From the NCBI GenBank assembly GCA_030490835.1, contig CM059972.1, positions 13,493,764-13,557,763 on the forward strand: a DNA stretch of 64,000 nucleotides, read 5' to 3'. The notes beneath the pieces are model-generated. The model did no database searches. It worked only from the letters and a program-made list of their open reading frames with translations, and was not told the DNA's origin. The stretch is from Annona cherimola (lineage: Eukaryota; Streptophyta; Magnoliopsida; Magnoliales; Annonaceae). Made by a program: the position numbers and the translations under genes. Each line of letters starts with the position of its first letter. The stretch's first letter is position 1. This document shows positions 1 to 12,344 of the stretch, in pieces.

Positions 1-760
1 ACTTTCTCATCAATTAAAACCATAGCTGTTTAAGGTGCAAGGCAAGACATGAGCCTAATTGAAGTGAGTGTGCACATACACAAATTCACTAAAAAATTAG
101 CAACTAAAATCTGCGAGTACAGAGTTATATCTTTATTTAAAAGTTAGATATTCACAATTATCAACATTCTCAATTATCAAATATTAATTTAACATTTCTT
201 GCAAAATACAAAGAATAGTATATTAAAAAAGAAAAATAAATAAAGCAGATTAAAAAATCAATTAATTGCGTTTATAATTTTAATTAAAAGGAAATTATAA
301 TCAATAGAAATAAAATCACGTTAATAATCCTAACAAAAGTGAATGCATCAAAATATATATAGTAAAACGTTGAATATTGAGAGGGAAGATTCACATTAAT
401 CACTATAGTACTGCACAATAACATTTCTTAGTTTCCTTATTTCTTTCGATAGAATACCAAAAGTTATAGAAGTAGTGGAAAAAATAAGATGAAAAAGAAT
501 AAGAATAAGAAATAGAAGTATAGAAAGGATTGGCAATCTAAAAACAAAACAACAAATATAAATAAGAAATGCATGTCTGTCTCGATTTTTTTTTAAAAGA
601 AAAAAAAATGTACCGTTGAGGCTTAGAATTAAAGAACAACAATATTAGAGGAGAAAGTAAAACTATTGATAAACTAGATGAACCACTTTTAATCCTATTT
701 TCACCCCGTCTGCCTCTCTCTTTCAGTCTCTTTCTAATATATATATATATGAGATCCGAT

Positions 761-1111
761 CTTGTGCAGTCGGACTGCACCGTAATTACGGTATAGTCCG
801 CTGTAAAATGGACCCCACACATATTAAATTATTATGAAACTTTATACACTCATTTATCCATATATAAATCATACTTTAGACGGTTTAGATGTTGAAAAAA
901 CCACTTTAAACTTGATATTTACATTAAATTATTTTATTACGTTGATTTTGTACCATTTTAAGATGGGGACTACACACATGTTGGATTTGGATGAAAATTG
1001 GTATGATAATAAAGTGAACAATTCTAAATACAATGGGTGGGGTGGATTTTTTATTTATAATTAGGTGGGGCCCACAGTGCATGGACTGCACAGTGCAGTC
1101 GCATGCACTGG
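761..1111. repeat. Family B MITE, copy 1
   Basis: This is one of at least six copies of a roughly 300-350 bp element in the window (others near 40.9, 45.3, 55.9, 60.9 and 62.3 kb). The core is conserved: GATGTTGAAAA, then TATTTACATTAAATTATTT, then TTTTAAGATGGGG, then AATTCTAAATACAATG. The ends carry short palindromes built on TGCAGT and ACTGCA and the GGGCCCCAC/GTGGGGCCC pair. No coding capacity. The 76-codon open frame inside it is only transposon sequence. Confidence 0.7.
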
Positions 1112-3422
1112 ATTATTTCCCTATATATATATATTTGTAGTATGGAAGCCAAAAGGGCTTTTAAAGTAGAAACTTCTGTAACATACTTTTTTATGTTCAA
1201 TATGCTAATCTGGAGGAGGCATTAAGGTGTGCACCTTTTGCCAACCAAAAGGCGCACCAAATCTGCACCCAAGTGAACATGCCTCATCTTACACATGTTA
1301 AGGGGCTTCTCATGCTCCTTTAAGCTCCTTGTACATAGGTGAGTGCTCAGGCATGCCTTTAATAACTATAGATTCAAGTGCCATTATATCAAGACAGACA
1401 TTAGTAAATTTTCTGTCTTAGACTGATTTGCAGATGTTGAGCAGATGTGGAGGTGGTTGTGAATTTAAGGTGGTTGTTATAGTTGCATGAGTAAATTGTG
1501 TGCTTTGAGGAATGTAGTGTTTTGTTAAATTTTTAAGGAAAAAAAAAGATGAGGGTTGCTAATTAGATGAAATTAATGTCATCCAATGGAGCCTGATTAT
1601 AATTTTTTCCATTGTTATAAGTATGTTACCAGATATGGTTGTCAAAAGAGTGAGTGGATCCAGCATTAGGACAGTTACCTGTATGTTCTATAAGTTTGTT
1701 GGAAAAAGGGGCCTTATTTTCATGTATTTGGTGGGTAGCATACATGGTTGAATGAGCATGATAGACCAGTCTGACTTTCGTTGGATTAGTCAGACTCATG
1801 TCCAACTTCTTTGGATTTTGGTAGTTTGTTCTGTCAAATTTCTTACCACAAATGAGGCTGTATAGCCATGAATGGTAGCAAGCTTTTGAGAGGAGCAGCT
1901 GATTTTGTGGGATAAGTGTGAGATTTGAAGCTTTCTTGTTTCCACATCTTGTGACCTTAGTTCCAATTATACAAATAACATGGCCCAATGTGGCGGTTGT
2001 TAAGTTTGCAGTGGGACATTGGGACATGATGCGGGAGACTCTTTTGATGTTTGCTTAACGTATGCCTATTCACCTTTATTTTAGTCATGTTGGCTATATT
2101 TTATGGATATTTGTGCCTATTGTGCCTAGTTTTCTTCTAATCATCAAGCGAATATTGCTATCTTTGAAAAGAGGCCAGAAGGAAGACATGAAACGACAAT
2201 AAAACAGGGTTGGTTATTGTAAGAAAACAGGTAAGGAGGCCATAAACAAAGGATTCAAAAGCTTAAAGCAAAGAAAACACTGGTCTAGCCATCCGGGCTT
2301 TCACACTGGAAGTTTGAGCAAATTTGGGCTAAAAATGAATGTGAAATTTAGTAGAGCATTCTGCACTCACACGAGGCATTCTGATCCATAAAAGCCATTG
2401 GCACAAAGCTGAGGAGTATCCTTTGCCAGAAGAGCCATTTGAATGAATACAGTAATGTCGGTAACTCCATAGACAGAAAGATAGCCTAGATGTTCATGCC
2501 ATAGTGATTAGGAAGACTTTAAAAGATCCTTATACAAAAGACATGAAAAATCTAGGGATTTTTAGAAGCCAAACTTCACCCTGCTGTCATAGTTAGCTTG
2601 GTAATCGAGTTTATCATAAAAATGGATTAAGAAATAAGAGGCTTGAATCATGGAGTGTCCTATGGACGACTATCATAGGATATAATTTTCAGTCCAATAT
2701 AGCTAATAGCACAGGGCTAATATTGGTTTTTTTAGAGACTGTTCATAGTTGATGCCATTGATGAAACCAAAATGAAATTTAGAGATGGATTAAAGTCAGT
2801 TGGGATTTTAAGGATTCACAATAAGAATTGCTTGCATGTAAAGATCAATAGGACTCCTTTGAGCAAATGAGGAAGATAAATATCAGATGTACAAAAGACG
2901 AAACTAAGAATACGAACATTGTCAGAGATGAAGAAATAGGTTATGATGTGATTGTCTGAATTTATGATGATCATTCTTATGGCAACAAAGAAAGGTATAT
3001 GCGTGTCAATAGTTAAGAAGTAAAGAATAAAAGATCATTCTCAAGTTTAAGTATTCAAGTTTTTTTTTACTTATATTCATTAATTAGTGTTTATTTTGAT
3101 GTATAAGTTCCTATAAATAGAGTAGCATGTATTAACATTTACAATTCGATTCTTTTTTATTTTTATTGTGAACAATTCAATTCAATTCGATACCATATTA
3201 TAACTCAGTTCCCCTCATCTTCTAATTCTCTTCTTTTCTTCTGCTATTATTCCGTTTCCTTCCTTTTCTTCTCCTCTTGAGATTTTTTTTTTTTTTTTTT
3301 GAATATTTTCCAATTTCTCCCTCATCTCATTATGCATTACTGATTGGGAGGTCCCACTTTGACTTTTCTTTCACATTAATTATTGGGGAATGTTGGGACG
3401 GATAAATTTTCTTTCACATTAA
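1112..3422. other. Unassigned AT-rich DNA
   Basis: No gene or clear transposon is recognised here. A 133-codon minus-strand open frame lies at 1626-2027 but shows no domain I can name. The stretch probably belongs to the LARP1 intron and may contain decayed retroelement sequence. Confidence 0.4.
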
Positions 3423-3713
3423 GGGTGCGTTTGGTTGGAGGTAAAACTTTTTGATGAAAACTTTTTAGAACAGAAGTTGTCAAGTTGATAGAAAATGATG
3501 TGATATGATAGGGTAATAATGAGGTGTAAAGAGAATAAAGTTAAAATAGATAGGGTAATTGTATGAGTATTTGTGTGGAAATGATTGAAAAGTAGGGTTG
3601 TTTATATAGGAAAATGTGAAAAAATAATTAAAAAATAAAGTAGTTATGGAGAGTGAAAAGTTTTTGATTGAAAAGTTTTCATTGACATGTTTTGTGTGTA
3701 ACCAAACACACCC
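3423..3713. mobile_element. Family A MITE (PIF/Harbinger-like), copy 1
   Basis: The terminal inverted repeats are GGGTGCGTTTGGTTG on the left and AACCAAACACACCC on the right. A 3-bp direct repeat TAA sits directly outside each end (3420-3422 and 3714-3716). A roughly 290-bp size, GGGTGTG-type TIRs and a TAA/TTA duplication are typical of Tourist-like (PIF/Harbinger) MITEs. This is one of the clearest copies of a family seen about twenty times in this window. Confidence 0.85.
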
Positions 3714-4191
3714 TAATTATCGGGGAATGTTGGACTATCCGTCCATTATTACTTCAAATGTTTAATTTTTTAACTTATTCTAGATGCTGCAAACTCCTTT
3801 ATCTTACTGCTTGTAGTTGTCAATAATCTCTTTCATTTTATGATTTGATTGTCTTCCTGGATTCAAGGAAACACTGATTCTCATTTGTGTGTGGTCTTTA
3901 TGTTTGTGCCATTCACAATGTGACTCAAAATTTGTGAGTTGTAATTGAAATTGATGCAGTGCTTGAATACCTTCGGTCAATCATCTTGTGTAAATGAAAA
4001 GTGCTGACTGATTTTGTGGCTAGCTTGGTTGTAGTTGCCCAGTTTTGGACTTTATGCAATTGTATGGTTGGTTTAGTTATTATGGAGGAAGCATTTTCTT
4101 CTCAATTTCTAATTATCTTTACAAAACCTCCACATACTGACATCTTTGAATGGCCATGTCCATGTATATTGAATTTAGTTCAAATGTTTTA

Positions 4192-4633
4192 GGGCTTTTC
4201 CCAAATATACCCATTAGATTTGACCCTAATCTCAAATACCCACAATGTTCTCAAAATCTCAAATATACCCACAACGTTTGCATTTAATCACAAAAATGCC
4301 CATTCGGTAAAAAATCGTCAGATAATTTTTTATAAATACCCAAAATACCTCTGTTGCGAAATAACAAATGATGAAATGAAAGGAAATGAAATTAGGGCTC
4401 TCTAAATTTAAAAAACATGTGCAACTAGAGTATCAATGAGTTATGACATTTAATTTTTCTTATTTCGTCTTAAATTTAATGGACATATTAGTGATTTCAC
4501 ATATTTACTAATGGGTTAACTCACGGAATGAGCATTTTTGGGAGTAAATGCAAACATGGTGAGTATATTTGAAATTCTGGAAACGTTGAGGGTATATTTG
4601 GGATGAACATGTGGGTATATTTGGGAAAAGCCC
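4192..4633. mobile_element. Family E long-TIR element
   Basis: It begins with GGGCTTTTCCCAAATATACC and ends with the matching inverse GGTATATTTGGGAAAAGCCC. The interior repeats the theme AAATATACCCACAA in both orientations, so the whole unit is a partial foldback. Related diverged units lie near 9.9, 29.0, 42.4, 45.8 and 49.3 kb. The flanks look similar (TGTTTTA and GTATTTTA) but give no clean target duplication. A non-autonomous DNA transposon, possibly Mutator-like, is inferred. Confidence 0.65.
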
Positions 4634-5779
4634 AGTATTTTACCATTTAAACTCACCAACCTAGCAAAAGTGTGTTAGTAATTGGGATCCACAATATGCG
4701 AAGATGCTGGCAAAAGCCCTTTGAGTTGAATCTTGGAAGGTGAGAAACTTTGCACCCAAAGGAAAAATAATTGCTTACGAAGGTTTTTAACTCGTCAGAT
4801 GAGATCTAGCTATGTCAGTAACTGGGCATAAGCAAAATGAAGGTGGTTAACTCTTGTTTGAGAGCTTTATGGGAAAAATTAAGATTGAACTCTTATTTCA
4901 GGACTGAAGCTCTGTTGATTATGTGCTCTGTTATCATGGATGGGAGTTGATACTAAGAATTTTGTTCTAACTCATTTAATTTCTTCTCTTTTATCTTTAT
5001 CATCTGCACTCATCTCAAGTTCCTCTCTTCTTTCTCCTTTTTGGGGCTGCCTCTTTCTTCCAAAGTTTTCCCATACCACTCTACATCACATAATTTCTTT
5101 GTAAATTGAGGAAATTGACTATGATGGAACCTTGCATTCACAAAGAATTAATGTCTTGGAATAGTTCAACCGTCATGGAACTTTCTCTCTTGGCCTGGTG
5201 CATGGTGGCTCAAGTCTGTTAGTTAAGATGTTTTGTTTAGTTTTTGTGATCAGCCCATCGAAAGGTAAACAGAAAATGGTGGACTGGAAGTTAAGCTGGC
5301 CACAGTGTGCACCTTCTTAGGGTCTGTTTAGATCTACGTTTCAAGGAGCTTGTGTGCTTATACCTGCCACCATGATATATTGAATTAACTATTTGAATGG
5401 ATCGCGTGTCAACTAGGAGCATTTCCCGATTTTTTAGAGAAAATCGAGGCTTAAAAGCACATATCACGGAAGCGCCAAATATTGTCTCTTAAAAACATTT
5501 ATGCAATTTCTCTTCTGCAGAAGTTGCTCATTAGACACAACCCCAAATGAAGCCTTAGTCGGATGCTAACATGCTATGCATCTAGCCACATCATGCCTTT
5601 TTACCTAGTTAATGTAATTCTGCAATGAGATGGCATTGAATTTGATTCCGTTGTGATGCATGAACCTATATTTATTGAATTCAACATAAATGAGTTCACG
5701 TATCTCCTCGTAGCAGCTTTTCTCTATTTATATTTATTCTTTTTGGTTATCGTATGGGCCTAATTGTTGCATTCTACAG

Positions 5780-6221
5780 GTTAAGCAATTAACAAATAAC
5801 GTACACTTCATATTGGATACACTGCGGATGTCAGCAGTAGTAGAAGTTCAGGTTGGCCCCTCTCTTTGCAAATGATGCATTGACAATTCCCAGTTTTGCT
5901 GCTTGAAATATCTTCCCTAATTCTGTGTTCTTCATCCACTTCCAGGGCGACAAAATAAGGAGCCGTAGTGAATGGAAGAGTTGGATCCTGCAACCAAGTA
6001 ACCAGTCTCCCCCATCAGCTGGTTCCCCGTCTCCAGGAACTTCACATATGGTGGCAACTGCCATGCAGAATGTTGAATTGGAGGACCAGACAGGTAAAAG
6101 AAACCAAATGAATGGTCCTGTGACTGCAACAAGTAGTAGTGAGGCTATAGGGAAAACTATAAACCAGACTACTGATCAGCCCGTTTCTTCAAGAAATTTA
6201 GGCAGAGCCAATTTGTCCTAA
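5780..6221 (+). CDS. La-related protein 1 (LARP1b/c type), 3' end: last two coding exons
   Basis: Exon a is 5780-5851 (24 codons, from VKQLTNNV to VVEVQ). A 94-bp GT-AG intron spans 5852-5945. Exon b is 5946-6221, 91 codons plus TAA. Together they encode 115 residues. The join VVEVQ-GDKIRSRSEWKSWIL matches the C-terminal part of the La motif (HTH La-type RNA-binding) of plant LARP1 proteins, where a V-E-V-Q-[GD]-D-K-[IV]-R-x-R-x-x-W pattern closes the winged helix. After it comes a Ser/Pro/Asn-rich tail ending GRANLS, as in the short LARP1b/c forms. LARP1 proteins bind mRNA in the cytoplasm and act in mRNA stability and translation; Arabidopsis LARP1c is linked to leaf senescence. The first part of the La motif and the N-terminus are not in the window or not recognisable. 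Both exons stay in one frame with intact splice sites, which favours a live gene. Family assignment rests on motif recognition alone. Confidence 0.72.
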
Positions 6222-7130
6222 ATCGTAAATTCACACAAGTCAGTAGTGGAGCTGCTGATTTACAGCAGGAGAGGGAATCCATGACAAAATGGTACTAAAA
6301 TAGAGGGGGACCTTTTTTCTTGTAAAAAGAAAAGTTTCTTCTTGCCTTGAGCGCGTGCTTGATTCAAGAAGTTTAGAACAGATTTCGGGAAAAGATCTTT
6401 TAAAAAACAAACAAAAATAAAGAAGAGTACACAAGGAAAGCATAATTTATTAATCCTGTTTTGAGGATGTTGGGGTCTGTATAGTTGGGTTTGGTGTGGA
6501 GGGATGTTGCTTTTCTAATGGTAAGGCTTCTGAGGCATGGTTGGGAATTTGGGGGAGAAGGTTTTGGAGGACATTTCCGGCTTATCCCTCACTCCTTTTT
6601 GACTTGTCCCCATCCATGCCTTCATTTTTGAGGAGATCAGGTGATTCAATTTTGAGAGCCAATGATAAGTGACTGGGTGGAAGATTCTGCTGGATGGCTT
6701 CTGCACTTCCCAGGCCTCCCTTTTTCTTTTCTTTTTTTTTTTTTTTATTTTTATTCTTAGTAAATATAAAACATGATGTTTCATTATATACCTTCTTTCT
6801 TGATGACTTATTGAAGATTTTTACTCCATAAAGTTACCTTGACACTCCAGATGTTTCTGATTAGAATGGTATGGATTTATGTGTGTTTTAAATGACTGTC
6901 ATAGTTTATATCTAGTATTGCTAGTAAATGTTGAGGAATTTGTTTTTGCCAACAATTGGGCAACTGAGCTTCCTTGGAATGGGACTAATGAGGCAAGCAA
7001 ATATTGATGGTGAAGAATCCTTGAGCAGCATACTTGAATCTGTTTAAATTTATTCTACTATTGGGAAGTAGCATGTGTGAATTTTATTTCAAATGCACGA
7101 ATCGCAAATGTGTAAAGATGATCTGATAGT
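6222..7130 (+). other. LARP1 3' UTR and downstream DNA
   Basis: The sequence just after the stop codon is less AT-rich than the repeats around it and fits a 3' UTR. AAATAAAG at about 6415-6422 is a possible poly(A) signal roughly 195 bases after the stop. A T-tract at 6730-6746 follows. No other gene is seen. Confidence 0.4.
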
Positions 7131-7135
7131 GTTAC

Positions 7136-7492
7136 ATGCTTGAGGGAGGCTGTTAGTCTTATTAGATCTACAGAAGGGGGGAAAGTCAGCGTAACGGGGT
7201 TCTTGCATTGATTGTGCAATTGTATTGCGAAGAAGATGTCCCTTATTGAAGAGGAACTTTGCTGTTCTTTGGAATGATTAGGGTCCCAGTTCAGCTAGCA
7301 GAGCCATGTCAGCCAGAAGCAGAGGGTGGATAGGACTTAGGATAGTTAGGCAAGTGGGGGGTCGGGTGCTTGACGGAGGCCGTCAGGATCTGAGTATCTA
7401 TAGAAGGGGGAAGAAGTCGTTTATACTATTGAATTGAATTTTGCAGTTGTATTGCAGAGGAGGCGCTCCCTTGCTGGAGAGGAGGCTTGCTG
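7136..7492. repeat. Diverged direct duplication, two copies about 230 bp apart
   Basis: Copy 1 (about 7136-7262) and copy 2 (about 7365-7492) share an ordered set of words: TGCTTGA, GGAGGC, ATCTA, AGAAGGGGG, TGTATTGC and CTCCCTTGCTGGAGAGG-like endings, roughly 70-75% alike by eye. The spacer of about 100 bp is not repeated. It looks like an old segmental duplication behind the LARP1 gene, with no coding content. Confidence 0.6.
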
Positions 7493-7950
7493 ATTTCCCT
7501 TAAAGAACAGCAAGAATGGAATTGCCATTGTCATTGTTGAACCTCCCACCGTGATCATGATCTTAGCTGTTGAAACTGATTGATGGAGGAGTTGGCATGC
7601 ATTCATCAATGGCAAGGATGGCTAGTTAGCTCTGTTGTCCAAGAATCGAATTGGTATAGGGAGACCAAATGCCTGTATTAATTGATGGCAGAAGGGGCAT
7701 TTTAGCTTGCATGTCTGACGTCTGGAGGGAAAGAAAGCAGCGTATTCTAGTTCATCCTTTCTTCTTCTTCTTTTTTTTTTCTCCTTGGAAAGCGGTGTTC
7801 TAGTTCATACTTGGCGGGCAGGCATGATCGTGGAAGTGTTGTTTAGAGGGAGTGAAGGGGGAGAGGCCAGGTAGGTAGATGTGGCCTGGGATTCAGTCGG
7901 CTAGAATACATGGTGCTTTTCCCACCACAATAAGAAAATTAGTGGTGTCT

Positions 7951-8178
7951 CAAGGTATGTTTGGAGTTGTGGATGGGAAAAAAAATTTGTAGGAATGATA
8001 GGAGTAAAGTGGGAATAAATAGGTATGATGGAAGGTAGTTGCTTAGAATAAATAGGTATGGTGGAGGGTAGTTGGTAGGAAAAATGATTGAAATATAGGG
8101 GTAAAAATAGAAAGATATGATTATTGTTTGATGGAAGATTATTCTCGAAATCTATGCTTTCATTCCATTCCATCCCAT
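7951..8178. mobile_element. Family C MITE, partial copy
   Basis: It shares with other family C copies the words GGAATAAATAGGT, GATTGAAATATAGGGGTAAAA and ATGATTATTG. The left end (AAGGTATGTTTGG) resembles the family end. The right end is lost next to a run of about 23 A at 8180-8202. Confidence 0.55.
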
Positions 8179-8202
8179 TTGAAAAAAAAAAAAAAAAAAA
8201 AA

Positions 8203-9911
8203 AGTGCCCTCAGGCTCTCAGCTGACACCGCAAACAAGAGAAACAAGTAAAAAATTACTATTGTGCGCGGAGTGAATTATCAGGTTGCGATCATGATATG
8301 GATGGGATGATTGGACTCCTTTAACGCCGGTTTTCTTCCACTACAGCGACAAAATAAATAAATATTATTTTGTGAGTTTCTCTGTGTTTATAACTTTTTT
8401 GTTGCAGCCATCGTTTAAACATCGGAAGCGTCATTTATCAACTTATTGAACTTTCCAAAGCAAATTACGTGATTATAAACCTAGTCATAAATAGGATTGG
8501 GCCAATGCGGAATTAAGAAAGTCTTCTTTCTTCTTTCTTTTCCCCTTTTCCATCATCACGATTCAAATGGGGCTGGAGAATCATTACGCTTCCCATCTAA
8601 ACATTAAAAATTACGAAGCCGGAATTTGGGATGATTGGGATGGCATTTCACCGTTGTAATCATGAATTTTATGTTGAAGGGCCCTCTCTCTGTTTACAGG
8701 CCGATCAAAACACCTGCAAAACTCAACAATCCTCAAGATGCTTTTAATGCATCATCATTCGTCCAATTTCTTTAAAAATACAATAATCATTTATTGGTAG
8801 TTTAGGCAAGGATGATGTTATGTTTGCCCACCAAAACGAGAGAACTGTATCAACAAAATATAAACTACAATGAAGCTAATGATGAAAACTATATTTTATT
8901 ACTGTTATATGTATATGAAAAGTTATCACAATTATGTTGTAAAAGTGAAATTGTTTTGGGGTCTACGGGTGGTATTTAGAAATCTAATCCGTCCATCACT
9001 CTTCAAATTAACTGTTTGCCTGAAGTCTAAAAGATATTCCAACTCTGTTCTAGCCAATTAATTATTCAATCAGGATAAAAATTTATCACTTTTTAACAAT
9101 AAAGTGTTGATGACAAACGATATCTAATTAAATTAGATTTTATAAATCTAATTCGCTTCTATGAGACTCCACTTTTATGTAACTTATACATTTTTCTTAC
9201 TTTCATGATCGATGAAAAATCCACTATCTATTATATTTAATGTCATTTATATTGTTATATAAACCCGTTATTTGTAAAGTATCATTATGCATGGCTCTAT
9301 CTACAAGCATGTAAAAACAATATAATAAAATAGTTTAATGCCAAATAACAATTTTAGAATTGTGTTTTAAACATCTAAACTATTTAAAACATCATTACTA
9401 AGGCAATTAAATGATTCTATAAGTTAATGTTACATTATAATGTATAAGTGAATGATTATAAGCATCTTTTATAATTTACATATGAATATGTACATCTTTC
9501 ATTTAAATAAAATTTGGTATCGTAGATAGATTAAGAATAATCCGAGTCAATCAACGAGGAAGGAAAAACAAATAAGATTATATGGAGCACTCTTATAAAT
9601 TCACAATTATGTAACCAAATTAAAGCAAACATCCTGATCTCAAATACGGCGGAAGTTGCTAATTGAGTTGTGCCTGGTTGGTAAAGCCGTCTTGCTGCCA
9701 CGCAGAAGATGTGCGTTGAAATGGTGAGGGCGTCCCTGCGTATTAGATGGGGGCATCTCCCAAGTTGATAGATGAGAACACGTTATCTGTTTTTTTCTTG
9801 GAAAAAATTAAATTGTAAAAATGTCAAATAAAAAATTTGTAATAATGTCTAGATAATGATAAAATTTGAGAAAATTAAGATGAATATCAATATATATCAA
9901 TAAAAAATTAG
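8203..9911. other. No gene recognised
   Basis: AT-rich intergenic DNA. A short, less AT-rich patch at about 9655-9780 (GCCTGGTTGGTAAAGCC) has a weak resemblance to a pol III A box but no convincing B box or tail. Nothing else is supported. Confidence 0.4.
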
Positions 9912-10395
9912 GACAAATTCCTTATATACCCACTAATTTTACCCATAATTTCACTTATATTCGTGAATTTTCAAAGATTACTTTCCTACCCACGAACTCT
10001 CATCGTAATTTTACTTATACCAATGACGTTAAGGATCTGTTAAAAGGGCCGTTAACTCTTTGGAAAATAGTGAATACGTATATATCCCTAATTATGGTTT
10101 TATAGCTAAAAGTTTATATTATAATGAATTTTTGGTGATTCTATAACTATAAAATCATATATTATTTGAATATGAATTTTTTTTTGAATTGTAATATGAA
10201 TATTTAATTTTAAGCAAAACAACTTTAAATTATATTTGAGTCTGGGCATATTTGTCATTTTACAAGAGAGTTAACGACTGATTTAATGGATCTCTAACGA
10301 CATTGGTATAAGTGTAAGAGAAATTTTTAAAAATTTATTAGTATAAATGAAGTTACAAATAAAATTCGTAAATATATATGAAATTTACCAAAAAA
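9912..10395. mobile_element. Family E element, diverged copy
   Basis: The left side reads CCTTATATACCCACTAATTT with later TACCCACGAACTCTC. The right side carries the inverse theme (TTAACGAC, TTTATTAGTATAAATGAAGT, ATATATGAAATTTACC). Inverted similarity around a centre near 10150 gives the foldback layout of this family. Boundaries are approximate. Confidence 0.5.
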
Positions 10396-10626
10396 ATTAA
10401 GCATAAAGTTGTAACCTGTTTGTAACCTTAAAAAGTTAAAAAGGCCTTTCGTGTTTTTCCATCTGTCATTCAAATACAAGTAACATGGCTAGCTGGCTAT
10501 TCCATGAAATGAATGGCAGTGCATCTTGCATGCTCGCACCGGGATAAATACCAGACTTTCTCAGCCAATTCTAATTGCCAATTACCATTCCCTCCTAAAC
10601 TCATAGCATTTTTTCTTTAGGAGTGA

Positions 10627-10976
10627 TCCTCCTTACTTAGCCCGCCTCAAAAATTCTATTTAAAATATATATTTTTTTACTTTTGTCTTCATACACTTGT
10701 TTATCTAAGTGTATTTAATATATAAATTAAATTTTATCATTTTTGTATATGTATATATATATTTTTTAGATTTTTAAAAATAAGGGTATTTTAAATATAT
10801 ATATATATACACATAGATATTTAAAAATCTCAAAAAAATAGATAAACATATTCAAAAATGGTAAAACTTAGTCCATATGTTAAATACACTTAAATAAACA
10901 AGTGCATGAAGAAAAAAGTAAAAAAAAAAAATTGTTATAAATAGATTTTTTAGGATGGACTAAGTAGGACATTTAC
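10627..10976. mobile_element. Family D hairpin (foldback) element
   Basis: Two arms pair around an AT-rich centre near 10800. The left arm has CATACACTTGTTTATCTAAG, TGTATTTAATAT and TTTTATCATTTTTG. The right arm has the inverse CAAAAATGGTAAAACTTAG, TTAAATACACTTAAATAAAC and AAGTGCATGAAG. The arms are roughly 150 bp. The outer ends read CCTTACTTAGCCC and its approximate inverse. RNA crossing this unit would form a long hairpin. Confidence 0.7.
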
Positions 10977-11099
10977 TTAGCCCGTGCTAACAGAATCACT
11001 CATCTTTTTTCTTCTAGGGCATCAGATGTTACAATCTGTTACATTCTACATCTTTATAATATGAAAAAACCCTCCCAACTCTAAACGAGTGTGAAACAT

Positions 11100-11335
11100 T
11101 TTAAGAGTGTATTTGGTAATGTATAAAACATATTAAGTTAAATTTTTTTAATCTAGAATTTTTTACACTCCGTAATTATTTTATTTTTAATCATTTCTTC
11201 GAATTTTTGTATACAACTTTTCTATTTTTCAATTATTTCTACATAATTATCTACATAATTAATCTATTTAATTTAATTTATTTCTATTCTTATTATATCA
11301 CGTGACTTTACCATTTTAACTTTATAATAAATTCA
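11100..11335. mobile_element. Family A MITE, diverged copy
   Basis: It starts GAGTGTATTTGGTAATG and carries the family words TTTTTAATCATTTCTTC, TCTATTTTTCAATTATTTCTAC and TATATCACGTGAC. The right terminal repeat is not clear. Confidence 0.55.
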
Positions 11336-11629
11336 TTTCCAAAAACGCGAATAGAATATAAGCTCCATGCGTACGGAGATGACCTCACGAGAGTTGATGT
11401 GGTGATGTGACAGCTGCTGCTGGGAACAAAGCTTCGAGGATGCATGCCAAAGATGCTTCAAGTACGCTTTACCTTCCTGCCGTTGCAATTGCAGCTAATA
11501 GCGTAGATTGGCACTTAGGCTGGCAGGCTTTATTAATTAGAATTTAGAGGTGGAAGCTAGCTTGGGGCACGCAAGCGGAACAAAGAAATATGCACAGACA
11601 TCCATCATCCATATCTCGCATACGTAAAA

Positions 11630-11937
11630 GGTGTATTTGGGGAGTAGTAAAATGTTTGGATAAAAATTTAATTAGATAAAAGTTTTTAAAATAGAAAATA
11701 ATATAATAGAATAGAGATAATGATAATTATTTAAAAATAAATTTAAAATATATAAATTAATTGTACGAATAATTGTGTATAAATGATTGGAAAGAAGATA
11801 AATGTCCGAAAGATATGAAAAAAATTAAAATGAGAAAATTTTATAAGAAGATATAAAAAAATAATTAAAAAATAAAATAATTGTGAAAAGTGAAAAATTT
11901 TAATCTGAAATTTTTTTTACATAAACAAATACACTCA
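11630..11937. mobile_element. Family A MITE, diverged copy
   Basis: The left end is GGTGTATTTGGGGAG and the right end ACAAATACACTC, with the family interior AAATGATTGGAAAG, AATAATTAAAAAAT and GTGAAAAATTTTAATC between them. The orientation is opposite to the 11.1 kb copy. Confidence 0.6.
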
Positions 11938-12044
11938 GAAAACCAAATAAACTTTTTTAGAACCTTTCGGGTGTCCAAATTATCTCTTGTTTTTTACGGG
12001 GATAAGTTTTCTTATTTCCTACAAATTTAACAAATTTTAATATA

Positions 12045-12245
12045 AGACCAAGGGCGTAAATACAAGATGTCTTAGGTTCAAGTCTCCACATACTATGGAG
12101 TTTTATTATTTTCCTCCAGGTGAGGGTGTTTGCATATTCCTCCTTAATGTTGAGTTATTTATAAAAATCTTTCTATTGTGTGAGAATTGAATGTGTTTGA
12201 TTGTAATATCAAATGTCATTATATGCAATATATATCAATAAAATA
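12045..12245 (+). mobile_element. SINE-like element, family S1
   Basis: A B-box-like AGGTTCAAGTCTCC lies at about 12089. The body ends with CTATTGTGTGAGAATTG and GATTGTAATATCAAATGTC, a 3' module shared with the SINEs at 17.8, 46.7 and 55.6 kb. The tail is short (CAATAAAATAC). No clear target duplication was found. Confidence 0.5.
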
Positions 12246-12344
12246 CATGATCTTTTATATTTTTAATATAAATTTTCAATTCTCATTACAAATTATTACT
12301 TATTAGATTTCTTTATTTCATTCAAGCCTCTTAAATCCTTAAGA

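Larger units (their letters stand above)
1..5779 (+). other. Probable long intron or 5' flank of the LARP1 gene
   Basis: The first recognisable exon at 5780 opens with an intron acceptor (TTCTACAG) in phase 0 and starts in the middle of a La motif, so coding sequence must lie upstream. I searched this stretch by eye for the missing half of the motif (aromatic YYFS and GW-P-residues) and did not find it. What is visible is repeat family B (761-1111), a family A MITE (3423-3713), a long-TIR element (4192-4633), T-rich tracts such as 3282-3300, and unassigned AT-rich DNA. The intron interpretation is an inference. A truncated or broken gene is the alternative. Confidence 0.45.

Noticed and set aside
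1626..2027. 133-codon minus-strand open frame
   Set aside because: Cys-containing but no zinc-knuckle spacing, protease or integrase motif could be recognised in this or other frames; likely chance or too decayed to name.
9655..9780. tRNA gene or SINE
   Set aside because: A weak A-box-like phrase but no B box, no cloverleaf that I can draw, and no tail or flanking repeat.
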